Shown here one piece after another: positions 24,275 to 32,407 of a DNA stretch of 38,863 bases (within the stretch, counting starts at the first letter, position 1; every line of letters begins with the position of its first letter). This stretch comes from Nitrososphaeraceae archaeon (GTDB lineage Archaea; Thermoproteota; Nitrososphaeria; Nitrososphaerales; Nitrososphaeraceae), in the NCBI GenBank assembly GCA_021325295.1, contig JAJPHM010000054.1:1-38863 (forward strand). The letters run 5' to 3'. Under the pieces are notes generated by a model. The model did not search any database. It was not told where the DNA came from and worked only from the letters and a program-made list of their open reading frames with translations. The translations under genes were made by a program, and so were the position numbers.

Positions 24275-25876
24275 ATGTCAAGAGTTAGCAAAACTCAACA
24301 CAAAATACTACTGGGATTAGTTGTGGGAATGATATTACTTTCCATGATTGTACCAGTAAGCTTCTTACCAAAGGCAATGGCGCAAACAGCAGAGACCATC
24401 AATGGAGCAGGTTCAACATTTGTCTTCCCGTTGATGGATACATGGAGGGTGAAGTATTCCAATATTCATCCGGAAATAAGCCTCAACTACCAATCCATAG
24501 GAAGCGGAGCAGGCATAAACCAATTCACAGCAGAGACTGTTGACTTTGGTGCCACTGATGCTCCACTCTCAGCTACACAGACAAAAGCTTTACCAGGACC
24601 AGCAGTGCATATCCCTGAAAGCATAGGGTCCATAGTAATAGCATACAACATCCCTGGATTTAATCAGAAAGGTCTAAAACTTACCGGCAGCATTATAGCC
24701 GATATCTACCTAGGTAAGGTTTGGAATTGGAATGATCCGGAAATCGCTTCATTGAACCCCGGTGTTCCGTTGCCAAGCCACCAGATCAATGTATATCACA
24801 GAGCTGATGGTTCAGGAACAACATATGTGTTTACAAAATACCTTTCCTCACAGAGTGCACAGTGGAATAGCACTGTAGGATATGGAACAGCAGTACAATG
24901 GCCTGTAGGGCGTGGTGCAACAGGGAACCAAGGGGTCGCAAGCGCAGCCATAAGCGCGGCATATTCGATTGCATATGTAGAGATAGCTTATGCATTGCAG
25001 AACCACATGAATTATGCATTCATTCAAAACAGCGCCGGGAACTTTATAGAACCAACCTTGGCCTCAACTCAATCTGCAGTGTCGGCGGCAGTCGCTGCAC
25101 ATCCTCTGCCAATGGGTAATCAATCTTGGAGCAATGTGTCTCTGCTGAATGCTGATAGTCCAGACTCGTATCCGATTGCCAGCTTTACCTATCTGGTCTT
25201 GTACCAAGATATGAGTACCAATCCAAAGATGACCTTGGATAAGGCAAAAGCAATAGTAAACTTTGTCTCATGGATTGTAACAGATGGTCAGCAATATAGT
25301 CAGGCCCTATCATTTGTGCCCCTGCCAAAAAGTGTAGTCCAAGTAGACCAGCAAACGCTTGCTTCACTTACTTTCAAGGGTCAACCCTTATTGGGCCAGA
25401 CACAGACTCCACAACCTCAACCAGCACCACAACCATCATCACCTCCACCACAGCCATCCCCGCAGCCACTTACACTGACATCAAGCCTTGACGGAAATAG
25501 CTACACTATCACAGGTACTTCAACAGGCGTGCAATTTACCTCATTTACTATCAATCCGCACCAATCTGTGAGAATTCAAGTTCAGGGTAAAGGGGACGTG
25601 ATATTGACACTGCCCAAGACTATGATTGACCACATCACTTCAGTTATGGCAGAGGGACAGCAAATCAACTATAATATCAAGTCATCAGACCAGTCCTCAA
25701 CAACAATTGCCTTTACTGTGCCAGATAATACAAATTCAGTAGATGTTATGGGAACGATGGTGGTGCCAGAGTTCGGTCCCGTAGTATTGTTGTTAGTGAC
25801 AATACCAATTGCTGTTATTGTCCTATATGGCAGGTACAGAACAACCAAGTCAGGCATGGTTGGAATTCCGGGCTGA
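24275..25876 (+). CDS. pstS: Phosphate-binding protein PstS with PEFG-type C-terminal anchor (copy 1)
   Basis: 533 residues. The signal peptide ends near residue 36 (KAMAQ). The mature N-terminus has the phosphate-binding loop INGAGSTFVFPLMDTW and SIGSGAGI, FGATDAPLS, and HRADGSGTTYVF, all typical of PstS. After about 370 residues comes a Pro/Gln-rich linker (about 376-402), then a beta-rich domain of about 90 residues, then VPEFG (497-501) with a membrane helix and a basic end. VPEFG is the thaumarchaeal PEFG-CTERM-like sorting signal, so the protein is likely processed by an archaeosortase-type enzyme and tethered at the cell surface. It binds phosphate for the PstCA-PstB importer. The extra domain is absent from the second PstS. 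Confidence 0.95.
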   Translation: MSRVSKTQHKILLGLVVGMILLSMIVPVSFLPKAMAQTAETINGAGSTFVFPLMDTWRVKYSNIHPEISLNYQSIGSGAGINQFTAETVDFGATDAPLSATQTKALPGPAVHIPESIGSIVIAYNIPGFNQKGLKLTGSIIADIYLGKVWNWNDPEIASLNPGVPLPSHQINVYHRADGSGTTYVFTKYLSSQSAQWNSTVGYGTAVQWPVGRGATGNQGVASAAISAAYSIAYVEIAYALQNHMNYAFIQNSAGNFIEPTLASTQSAVSAAVAAHPLPMGNQSWSNVSLLNADSPDSYPIASFTYLVLYQDMSTNPKMTLDKAKAIVNFVSWIVTDGQQYSQALSFVPLPKSVVQVDQQTLASLTFKGQPLLGQTQTPQPQPAPQPSSPPPQPSPQPLTLTSSLDGNSYTITGTSTGVQFTSFTINPHQSVRIQVQGKGDVILTLPKTMIDHITSVMAEGQQINYNIKSSDQSSTTIAFTVPDNTNSVDVMGTMVVPEFGPVVLLLVTIPIAVIVLYGRYRTTKSGMVGIPG

Positions 25877-25881
25877 GTGCA

Positions 25882-25921
25882 GGGAATATGTCAAGTTCCC
25901 TTCCTTCCTTTTTTTCTTTTG
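25882..25921 (+). terminator. Terminator-like hairpin after pstS1
   Basis: GGGAA-N9-TTCCC (25882-25900) followed by a T/C-rich run with seven consecutive T. It separates pstS1 from the pstCA gene, so the permease may have its own promoter. Confidence 0.55.
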
Positions 25922-26019
25922 TTTATTTATACATCCCGCTATATGTTCTAAATGAAATACGTAGAGTATTGTAGTAATTTATTAATCCTTGAATGTATCG
26001 TGAAACTTGTTTATAATCG

Positions 26020-27972
26020 ATGAAATCGGGGCCTTCAGGAATAAGGCAATTGATTGACCAGAAAAATCAAATTGTTTCACAGCTTATGGATTACAAGAGA
26101 TCTGGCGAAAAGGTATTCCGCGGTGTTATACTTGGTGCTACCTGTTACACTCTGTTTCTTTTAGGGTTGATTGCATTCTCTGTTCTTTCAGGATCCTCTC
26201 AGGTATTTTTACAGGAAGGCTTGAGCTTTATTACAGGGACAAACTGGAATCCGGTCGAAGGCAGGGAGTCTTACGGGGCACTTCCTTACATTGTCGGCAC
26301 GCTTGTAAGCTCTGGTATTGCCATGGCAATTGGTGTTCCAATAAGTATTGGAATTGCCATGTTCATATCGGAAATATCTACTCACAAGCTCGCTACACCG
26401 CTCTCTTTTGTCATAGAATTGCTTGCGGCAGTTCCCAGTATTGTTTATGGACTGTGGGCGCTGTTCGTATTCAGGTTCTGGATTAGTGACTATATAGAGA
26501 CTCCTCTGTACAACGCATTTGGTGGCTCAGTTCCATTCTTTGCCGATACTCCTTTTGGTCTTGACGTATTTACAGCAGGGATAGTTTTGGCCATAATGAT
26601 AATCCCAACAATATCGTCAGTTTCTAGGGAAGTAATGAAAGCCGTTCCCAATTCCCAGCGAGAGGCGGCCTATAGTCTAGGTGCCACAAGGTGGGAGACT
26701 GTCAGAGTGGCAATATTTCCATATGCAAAATCGGGGCTCATTGGAGCTGCAATTCTTGGGCTGGGAAGAGCGGTGGGAGAAACTATGTTGGTAGCTATGA
26801 TTATAGGAAACGCGATTGGCAAGGCCGCTATTCCCACTTCACTTTTTGCGCCAAGCCAGACTCTTTCCAGTCTGATTGCAAATGAATTCAACGAATCCGT
26901 GACCAACCTTCATACAGCCGCACTTATCGGACTTGGACTAGTCCTGTTAATCCTCACCCTGGGTATCAATCTAGGCGCGCGATTGCTAGTTTCAAGGCTC
27001 TCAAGAACACCAAGCGCAAAGCAAAGTGCAAAGAAGCAGATCAAAATATCAAGTATCAAGAAATCGTTCGATACCGAAAGAACCCAAAGATTGAAGGTAA
27101 CTGGCTTGATGATAAAACAATCTCTAAATCGCAGAATTGCGGACAGAGTGGCAACCGGCCTAGCTATTTTGGCAGTTATGCTTGCCATTATACCACTTGG
27201 CAGTATCCTAGTCGAAGTTATAGGCAACGGGGCTCCCGTGCTCAGTCTTGCTTTTCTGACTCAGCCGCCTGGTGCAGTTGGTACCAGCGATGGTGGTGTA
27301 GGACCTTCTATTCAGGGTACTCTTATAGTGATAGGTCTGGCATCGGCAATTGGCGCTCCTATTGGCGTAATGGCCGGGATCTACCTATCAGAGTTTTCTG
27401 GCAATGGAAGATTCGCATACATTGTCAGGCTGATAAACGATATTCTGACCGGGCTTCCATCGATTGTAATCGGTATTGTAGGATATGTTACAGTGGTGCT
27501 GGCTATAGGTTCATTTTCAGTGTGGGCAGGAGCATTTGCGCTTTCAATCCTGATGATTCCAATAATTGTCCGCGTTACAGAAGAAACGCTTAGAATTGTT
27601 CCGGACAGTATTAGAGAAGCAGGTTATTCGCTGGGCATCCCAAAATGGAAAGTAGTTACATTTATTGTATTCAAAAGCGCCGCAAGCGGGGTTCTGACAG
27701 GCATAGTTTTGGGAATATCTAGAATAACTGGCGAAACAGCTCCGCTTATAATGACAATACTTGGTACCAGTCTGTTCTTTTCAGGCTTTGTGGGCCCTAT
27801 GGACGCATTGCCATTGAGAATATGGAGGCTATCTTCTCAGCCATACGAATCAGCCCATGCCTTTGGATGGGGGGCCGCGCTTATCCTGATAATTATTGTG
27901 CTGAGCCTCAGTGTTGGAATTAGATACTTCTCATCACTGAGAGGATTGAAGCGTAGCACCGTTGTAGTCTAA
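26020..27972 (+). CDS. pstCA: PstC-PstA fusion, phosphate ABC permease
   Basis: 650 residues comprise two complete permease halves. The PstC half (about 40-335) has six membrane helices and the coupling EAA loop REAAYSLGATRWETVRVAIFP, then GLGRAVGETM. A basic linker (about 335-372; KQSAKKQIKISSIKKSF) joins it to the PstA half (about 378-645), with REAGYSLGIPKWKVVTFIVF and GISRITGETAPL. The pair forms the channel for the high-affinity phosphate importer; in most organisms PstC and PstA are separate. ATG 26020 is preceded by TTTATAATCG. The matching ATPase gene pstB lies about 8 kb away (35987), beyond an inverted gene block. Confidence 0.95.
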   Translation: MKSGPSGIRQLIDQKNQIVSQLMDYKRSGEKVFRGVILGATCYTLFLLGLIAFSVLSGSSQVFLQEGLSFITGTNWNPVEGRESYGALPYIVGTLVSSGIAMAIGVPISIGIAMFISEISTHKLATPLSFVIELLAAVPSIVYGLWALFVFRFWISDYIETPLYNAFGGSVPFFADTPFGLDVFTAGIVLAIMIIPTISSVSREVMKAVPNSQREAAYSLGATRWETVRVAIFPYAKSGLIGAAILGLGRAVGETMLVAMIIGNAIGKAAIPTSLFAPSQTLSSLIANEFNESVTNLHTAALIGLGLVLLILTLGINLGARLLVSRLSRTPSAKQSAKKQIKISSIKKSFDTERTQRLKVTGLMIKQSLNRRIADRVATGLAILAVMLAIIPLGSILVEVIGNGAPVLSLAFLTQPPGAVGTSDGGVGPSIQGTLIVIGLASAIGAPIGVMAGIYLSEFSGNGRFAYIVRLINDILTGLPSIVIGIVGYVTVVLAIGSFSVWAGAFALSILMIPIIVRVTEETLRIVPDSIREAGYSLGIPKWKVVTFIVFKSAASGVLTGIVLGISRITGETAPLIMTILGTSLFFSGFVGPMDALPLRIWRLSSQPYESAHAFGWGAALILIIIVLSLSVGIRYFSSLRGLKRSTVVV

Positions 27973-28090
27973 CTCTCTGCAGTTCTGATAGACGCGATGT
28001 GCGTTGGGCTCGTTGATATTGAGTATGGCTCACTCGTCAGCCAGATGTTCTTGTAATTCATTACTATAACGAATTAATTTCAAAACACTC

Positions 28091-28831
28091 TTACAAACCA
28101 AGTTTCCCATTAGAGCCTGACCCAAGAAAAGAATCAATTCGCTTTTGAAGATCCATATTTATCTCTTGTATTGTCCTGTTTCCATTAATTATTACAAGGC
28201 CGTACCGTTTTTGCATTTTATAGAATTCTTTTGCCAACAGCCCTTGGTAGATAATAAAAGACTCGTACATATCGTCAGACAGACCCATGTCTGCTCCTGA
28301 TTCGTAGTAGTCCAGCGATGAGCGCTTGAGAAATACCCTGTGAACAAGCTCAGCAGGATCAACATCAAGATAAAAAACAAGATGAGGAACTAGGGCAAAT
28401 CCGAATAGGTTATGGCACCATCTTCTGCCAAGTCCCCTGATCACTGCTCTAGCCATCAATGTATAGATATATCGATCCGCAAGAACAACGTAGCCAGCTT
28501 CGAGCGCAGGGATTATTTTATTTTCTAACTGGTCAGCAAAGTCTGCAGCATAAAAGAGACTCAGTGTGCGCTTGCCCATGGTATGGCTCTGTTGGGCCAG
28601 AAGAATACCCTCACTTACAAGCTCTGACCTTTTCAGCCCAGTATTGACTACTGCGTGCCCATCTGCTTCGAGCTTGGACGTAATGAGCTCTATCTGCGTG
28701 CTTCTGCCTGATGCATCAGGGCCCTCTATCACAATCAACCTTCCTCTTATTTTGTCATCTTTGAGGTAGGGTATGCCATGAGCATAGAATTTTATAGGCT
28801 GGTACATCTGCTGTCTAGTCGGATTTGTCAA
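28091..28831 (-). CDS. Thymidylate-kinase-like P-loop protein with altered Walker A lysine
   Basis: 246 residues, homologous to the gene just upstream. The thymidylate-kinase fold is recognisable: strand LIVIEGPDASGRST (P-loop 37-45), LADRYIYT (DRY motif, about 116-123), and a C-terminal YGLVIINGNRTIQEI strand. In the P-loop, the invariant GKST lysine is Arg (R43). That residue normally holds the ATP phosphates, so catalysis may be weak, altered, or lost; Arg can rarely substitute. Start ATG 28831 overlaps the stop of the upstream kinase by four bases (ATGA), proving tight coupling. With Ppx upstream and Pst genes around, a role in phosphate or polyphosphate metabolism rather than dTTP synthesis is plausible but unproven. 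Confidence 0.82.
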   Translation of the reverse strand: MTNPTRQQMYQPIKFYAHGIPYLKDDKIRGRLIVIEGPDASGRSTQIELITSKLEADGHAVVNTGLKRSELVSEGILLAQQSHTMGKRTLSLFYAADFADQLENKIIPALEAGYVVLADRYIYTLMARAVIRGLGRRWCHNLFGFALVPHLVFYLDVDPAELVHRVFLKRSSLDYYESGADMGLSDDMYESFIIYQGLLAKEFYKMQKRYGLVIINGNRTIQEINMDLQKRIDSFLGSGSNGKLGL

Positions 28832-29568
28832 GAACTCGGTACCTCTGGAATGTATTTCACTTCCTTGTGACCTAGCAACATATCTACTACCTTTTGCCGG
28901 ATAATCTTTTGCTGTGATTCTATGTCCAAAGTTCCATCGATTACTGTAAAGTTTTCAGATTCAACCATGGATTCATATTGATCCACAATTCTGCCCTGAA
29001 ATATCCTATAGCTTTCAAACGGATCTTTGCTTAGATTCAGATCCATCCCAGCTTCATAGAACTTTAACTTGGGTCTTCCTCGCATTATTCTCTCATATGC
29101 AATGTCAACCGGTACCCTAAAGTAAAATGCAATATCTGGTTTTACCGCATACCCGTAAACATTCCTTACCCACCGGGGATCACAACCCCTTACAACATCT
29201 CTGGCAAATGCGGTATAGACATACCTGTCGGCTAAGACAACATAACCTGCGCGCAGTAGAGGAAATACGTTCCTCTCATATCTGTCTGCAAAATCGGTAG
29301 CATGCAAAAGGCTAAATGTCGTAGGAGTAAGACGCGCCTTCTTTTTTCCCTTGGATATTATTTCACGTACAGACTGAGAAGAATTCCATTCTGTGAAGAA
29401 GACGGGTATATGCTGGTGCCTCAGCCATTTCTCTAAAAGTCTGATCTGAGTTGACTTTCCAGAGCCATCTACTCCTTCAACAATGACCAGCTTTCCTTTA
29501 AATGCCGGTTCCTCAATGGCCCGAATGCGACGCCTAACATTGCGCGATGTATCTTTTTGTTGTGGCAA
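28828..29568 (-). CDS. Thymidylate-kinase-like P-loop kinase
   Basis: 246 residues with an intact Walker A EGVDGSGKST (31-40, K38), the DFADRYERN segment, LADRYVYTAFARD (112-124) and a C-terminal FTVIDGTLDIESQ strand. It has a basic N-terminal extension (about 20 residues with VRRRIRA) and a distinctive block GRPKLKFYEAGMDLNLSKDPFESYRIFQGR that is shared with the downstream paralogue. Canonical dTMP kinase is one possibility. The operon context argues for another phosphate acceptor: it starts immediately after the ppx stop codon (no gap) and overlaps the paralogue by four bases. Confidence 0.85.
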   Translation of the reverse strand: MPQQKDTSRNVRRRIRAIEEPAFKGKLVIVEGVDGSGKSTQIRLLEKWLRHQHIPVFFTEWNSSQSVREIISKGKKKARLTPTTFSLLHATDFADRYERNVFPLLRAGYVVLADRYVYTAFARDVVRGCDPRWVRNVYGYAVKPDIAFYFRVPVDIAYERIMRGRPKLKFYEAGMDLNLSKDPFESYRIFQGRIVDQYESMVESENFTVIDGTLDIESQQKIIRQKVVDMLLGHKEVKYIPEVPSS

Positions 29569-31083
29569 TCACCTACTCTCCTTTTTCGCATGATTTAGTG
29601 GAATCCTTGAGCTTGCAAACTGGTAATTTATAGATATATCAAAGGCTTTTTCACATTTTTTGAATGCATCTTCTAGCAGCATGATAGGCAGTTTGTTACC
29701 TGAGATAATTGTAATTGATGCCTTGTGTTTTAAGATTGAAACCTGAACTGTAGCTTTTGCATATTCCAAGATTCTTGCAGTAGTGCATAAAGCTGAAATT
29801 TTCTCAATAGAACACTTGTTCTGAACTCTCAATATCGCAGAGTATCTTTCAAACAGCCACTCTGCAGTCTTTTCTTTCTGTGCATGGATAACTGCTAGGG
29901 CTAGAACTATCTGCTCCCTGTGGCTCAGGTAAGGCAAATCTTCGTCTAGAATAATGTGAAAGAGATTATGCAAGTTTGCTATCATCATGGGCCTGTTTAG
30001 GATGTGCATCGCTAGATTCAGAATACTCCTCTCATTTTCTCGCAGCATTCCTGCTGAAACAAATGGCTCAACTAGGTTGAATGCAAACGGCAAAAGCTCT
30101 GCAACTTTGCAGGCTGAGGTGATAAGGCTCTTTGCTCTTTTCTTAATGTTAATTGAGAAAAGTGTTTCAGGATCTTTTGCGGATACAGAAAGAACTCCTT
30201 CTCGAAGGCCATGCGCACTTACAACTACTCTTTCAAATCCAAATCTTTCCATTAGTCCAGCAATTACGCAACAGCCCGCCACGATTGTTCTAGATCTGTT
30301 ATTTCCAATGGATTTGATGTCTGCCAGCTCATCTGAATTCATTTTCCCGATTATCTTGCTTATGCTGGTTATTGAGTCATAATCGATTTTGTAATTATGG
30401 ATCTTGTCAAGCAGATATTCTTTGTCTTCTTGATCAAATCGTGCCAGCGCCCTCAAGCTGCCGCCCACTCCTACAAGCTCTGTGTCAGTACCAATACCCA
30501 TCTCTTCCCTTGTCGGCAGCATTTTCAATACGTGTCGTTTCATTTTTTCATATGATTTGCGGGAAAATGTGCCGTCTTTCTTGGCGTATTCAAGTGATAA
30601 CCTAAGTGCACCAAGTGGCAATGATCTCAATCTTTTTATTTCAAATTTTTCTGCATATATCATCTCAAGGCTGCCACCTCCAAGGTCAAAAAAAAGACAT
30701 GAAGGATAACAGGTAGACTCTAGCGCGCCAATAAAAGAGTAGATTGCTTCTTCAGCGCCTGAGAGAACTCTGAATTTAAAACCTGTTTCATTCTTTACCT
30801 GTTCTAGAAATTCAAGTTTATTCTTGGCATCCCGCACTGCACTTGTGGCAACCGGGATGACCTGATCTATACCTTCAAAGGTCAATACATCACGAAATAA
30901 TTTAAGTGCAGTGACCGTCCGCTGTATTGGGATATTTTCAAGGTAGCCTTTGCGGCTCATTCCTTCACCCAATCTTACACTGACACCATCCTGTCTATAG
31001 GCTTTGTACGAGTTGTCTTTCTGCAGGTAATAACATGCAAGCTTGACTGTATTGAAGCCAAGATCAATGATAGCCACCTTCAA
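29569..31083 (-). CDS. ppx: Exopolyphosphatase / GppA phosphatase
   Basis: 504 residues. The actin-like Ppx/GppA fold is clear: IIDLGFNTVKL (5-15), VATSAVRDAKN (78-88), the catalytic-glutamate motif SGAEEA (108-113), LFFDLGGGSLEM (130-141) and VGVGGSLRALARF. About residues 300-500 form a helical HD-like domain (HILNRPMMIANLHN, LPYLSHREQIVLALAVIHA). It releases phosphate from polyphosphate and/or hydrolyses pppGpp; the former is more likely given the Pst island. The start is TTG 31083, supported by GGAGAGG nine to ten bases upstream. It heads a three-gene operon with two thymidylate-kinase-like genes. Confidence 0.93.
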   Translation of the reverse strand: MKVAIIDLGFNTVKLACYYLQKDNSYKAYRQDGVSVRLGEGMSRKGYLENIPIQRTVTALKLFRDVLTFEGIDQVIPVATSAVRDAKNKLEFLEQVKNETGFKFRVLSGAEEAIYSFIGALESTCYPSCLFFDLGGGSLEMIYAEKFEIKRLRSLPLGALRLSLEYAKKDGTFSRKSYEKMKRHVLKMLPTREEMGIGTDTELVGVGGSLRALARFDQEDKEYLLDKIHNYKIDYDSITSISKIIGKMNSDELADIKSIGNNRSRTIVAGCCVIAGLMERFGFERVVVSAHGLREGVLSVSAKDPETLFSINIKKRAKSLITSACKVAELLPFAFNLVEPFVSAGMLRENERSILNLAMHILNRPMMIANLHNLFHIILDEDLPYLSHREQIVLALAVIHAQKEKTAEWLFERYSAILRVQNKCSIEKISALCTTARILEYAKATVQVSILKHKASITIISGNKLPIMLLEDAFKKCEKAFDISINYQFASSRIPLNHAKKESR

Positions 31084-31225
31084 CTAGCAAACCCTCTCCA
31101 AAAAACTCTGAAACAAGTTTGCCGCAGCAACAATAACCATGCTGATTAGTGTAGCAAATTAACCTTTTGACATGTTTCTTGCCCACAGTTCTGTGCTTGT
31201 TTGATTTAGGTCTTGGCAAACGCAT
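31064..31225 (-). CDS. Possible 53-residue basic Cys-rich protein overlapping ppx start
   Basis: A frame from ATG 31225 to TGA 31064 encodes a basic N-terminus (RLPRPKSNKHRTVGKKHVKR) and a Cys cluster (ICYTNQHGYCCCGKL). Its last 20 bases overlap the ppx start in another frame, which would allow translational coupling. No good TATA at -26, so it would depend on read-through from the sixA2 promoter. Coding is suggested only by composition and position. Confidence 0.35.
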   Translation of the reverse strand: MRLPRPKSNKHRTVGKKHVKRLICYTNQHGYCCCGKLVSEFFGEGLLVEGGYH

Positions 31226-31250
31226 GATCGCTGGAGATATAGGGCCATGG

Positions 31251-31766
31251 TCACCTCAGCTTTTTCATAATTTTTGGCGATAGTAACCACCGAAGCTCTC
31301 CATTAATCCTTGGATGGAATGACATAATCCTGATCCTCGAGATGCCTCCCTTCTTCAATACAATTCTGCCCGCATCTCCATCAGATATTATTTCAATTAT
31401 CATATTGCTAAGAAAAGGCTCATGTCCAACAAGTAGTATGCTAGGTCCACCTTTGAGCTTTGACATTTTCAGATAAAGATCCTTTCTGTTTGCGTCTGGC
31501 CTGAGTTCTTCCCAAGTCTCGACCTGGTCCTTATGCTTTAACTCCTTTGATATTATAGCAGCAGTCTGACCAGCGTACTTTAGCGGACTTGCGGCAATAA
31601 TGTCAAAGTTGATATTCATTTCAGAGAAGGCCTCTGCAATCTGTTTTATCTCTCGCTGTCCTGAAATTGTGAGAGTGCGTTCGCCACGCTTACCTGTTGC
31701 ATCAGTTCCTGCCTCTCCATGCCGCATGAGATACAGATCTATACCAAGGTCAGTACGCTTTACCAA
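31251..31766 (-). CDS. sixA: SixA-like histidine phosphatase (copy 2)
   Basis: 171 residues: LMRHGEAG (13-20), ISGQREIKQIAEAF, AASPLKYAGQTAAI and LLVGHEPFLSNMI cover the full histidine-phosphatase active site, including both His. It shares long stretches with the copy at 20954-21481, including near-identical DNA around the VGHEPFL motif, so the two arose by duplication. Start is TTG 31766, with GCTTATTTAAC (about 31789-31799) at -26, leaderless. It lies upstream of and in line with ppx and the two kinases, 167 bp from ppx (or 25 bp from the 53-residue ORF), so one transcript may carry all. Confidence 0.92.
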   Translation of the reverse strand: MVKRTDLGIDLYLMRHGEAGTDATGKRGERTLTISGQREIKQIAEAFSEMNINFDIIAASPLKYAGQTAAIISKELKHKDQVETWEELRPDANRKDLYLKMSKLKGGPSILLVGHEPFLSNMIIEIISDGDAGRIVLKKGGISRIRIMSFHPRINGELRWLLSPKIMKKLR

Positions 31767-31785
31767 TCCTGTGAGAACTACAAAA

Positions 31786-31799
31786 TTAGGTGTTAAATA
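31786..31799 (-). promoter_or_regulatory. TATA element of sixA2-ppx-kinase block
   Basis: Minus-strand GCTTATTTAACACC centred about 26 bp upstream of the TTG start at 31766. Just upstream, a CCATATAGTGCATATAGG-like stretch (31832-31850) is rich in repeated TATAG/CTATA half-sites. Confidence 0.5.
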
Positions 31800-31981
31800 A
31801 GCAAAACCTATGAGACTACTGTATACCTATATGCACTATATGGTTTGAAAATATTGCAGTTGCTCACCAAGAGCAGAGGATAATCATTTCATTGCATGCC
31901 AAGGATAAGCAAGTGGTTGGATAACATAATATGCTATCAAGGCCAACATGTCCCTTGTTGATACATCTATTCTTATTGATA

Positions 31982-32116
31982 TCATCCTTCAATATGACAG
32001 GAGCATGCACAATCAGTGCAATATGAATGGGCCCTGCTTGCACATTCTAGCTTGCTATGGCATATCTCGATTCTGTTCTCCGTAGAAGGATGTTCAATAA
32101 AGATGGTTTTTGCCAT
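31982..32116 (-). CDS. Cys/His-rich mini-protein (44 aa)
   Basis: A short minus-strand frame from ATG 32116 to TGA 31982. It begins MAKTIFIEHPSTENRIEIC and then is packed with Cys and His: C19-H20, C25, H30, C33, C36, C38, C40, H41. CTDCACSCH contains overlapping CxxC and CxC pairs, as in small metal-binding or zinc-ribbon proteins. Minus-strand ATTTAACTTTTC (32134-32145) is centred about 24 bp upstream of the ATG, so a leaderless transcript is likely. Too short for ordinary gene finders. Metal binding is inferred from composition. Confidence 0.55.
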   Translation of the reverse strand: MAKTIFIEHPSTENRIEICHSKLECASRAHSYCTDCACSCHIEG

Positions 32117-32383
32117 GTTCATACTTTGTTTTGAAAAGTTAAATCAATTACGTACAATGAAACATTAGATCTAGGGGATCTATATGTGCTCACTGATTCG
32201 AAGATCGAGGCTTGATGCAGAAATTGAATATATCACCTTGGATCCTACTTGTTATTTTATTGTATGAAATTCTTTGCATAGGTAGCTTTGTATTTCACTG
32301 ATATGGATTGATATCTATGATATTGCAATAAAGTAGCATTGGTGTCAATTCTCTAAAAGATGGCATAGGAAGTATGTGCACTA
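32117..32383. other. AT-rich spacer
   Basis: About 270 bp with scattered short stops in all frames. It holds the promoter of the 44-residue ORF; nothing else recognised. Confidence 0.4.
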
Positions 32384-32407
32384 TTGTTAAAAGTCCAGCT
32401 GACACTC

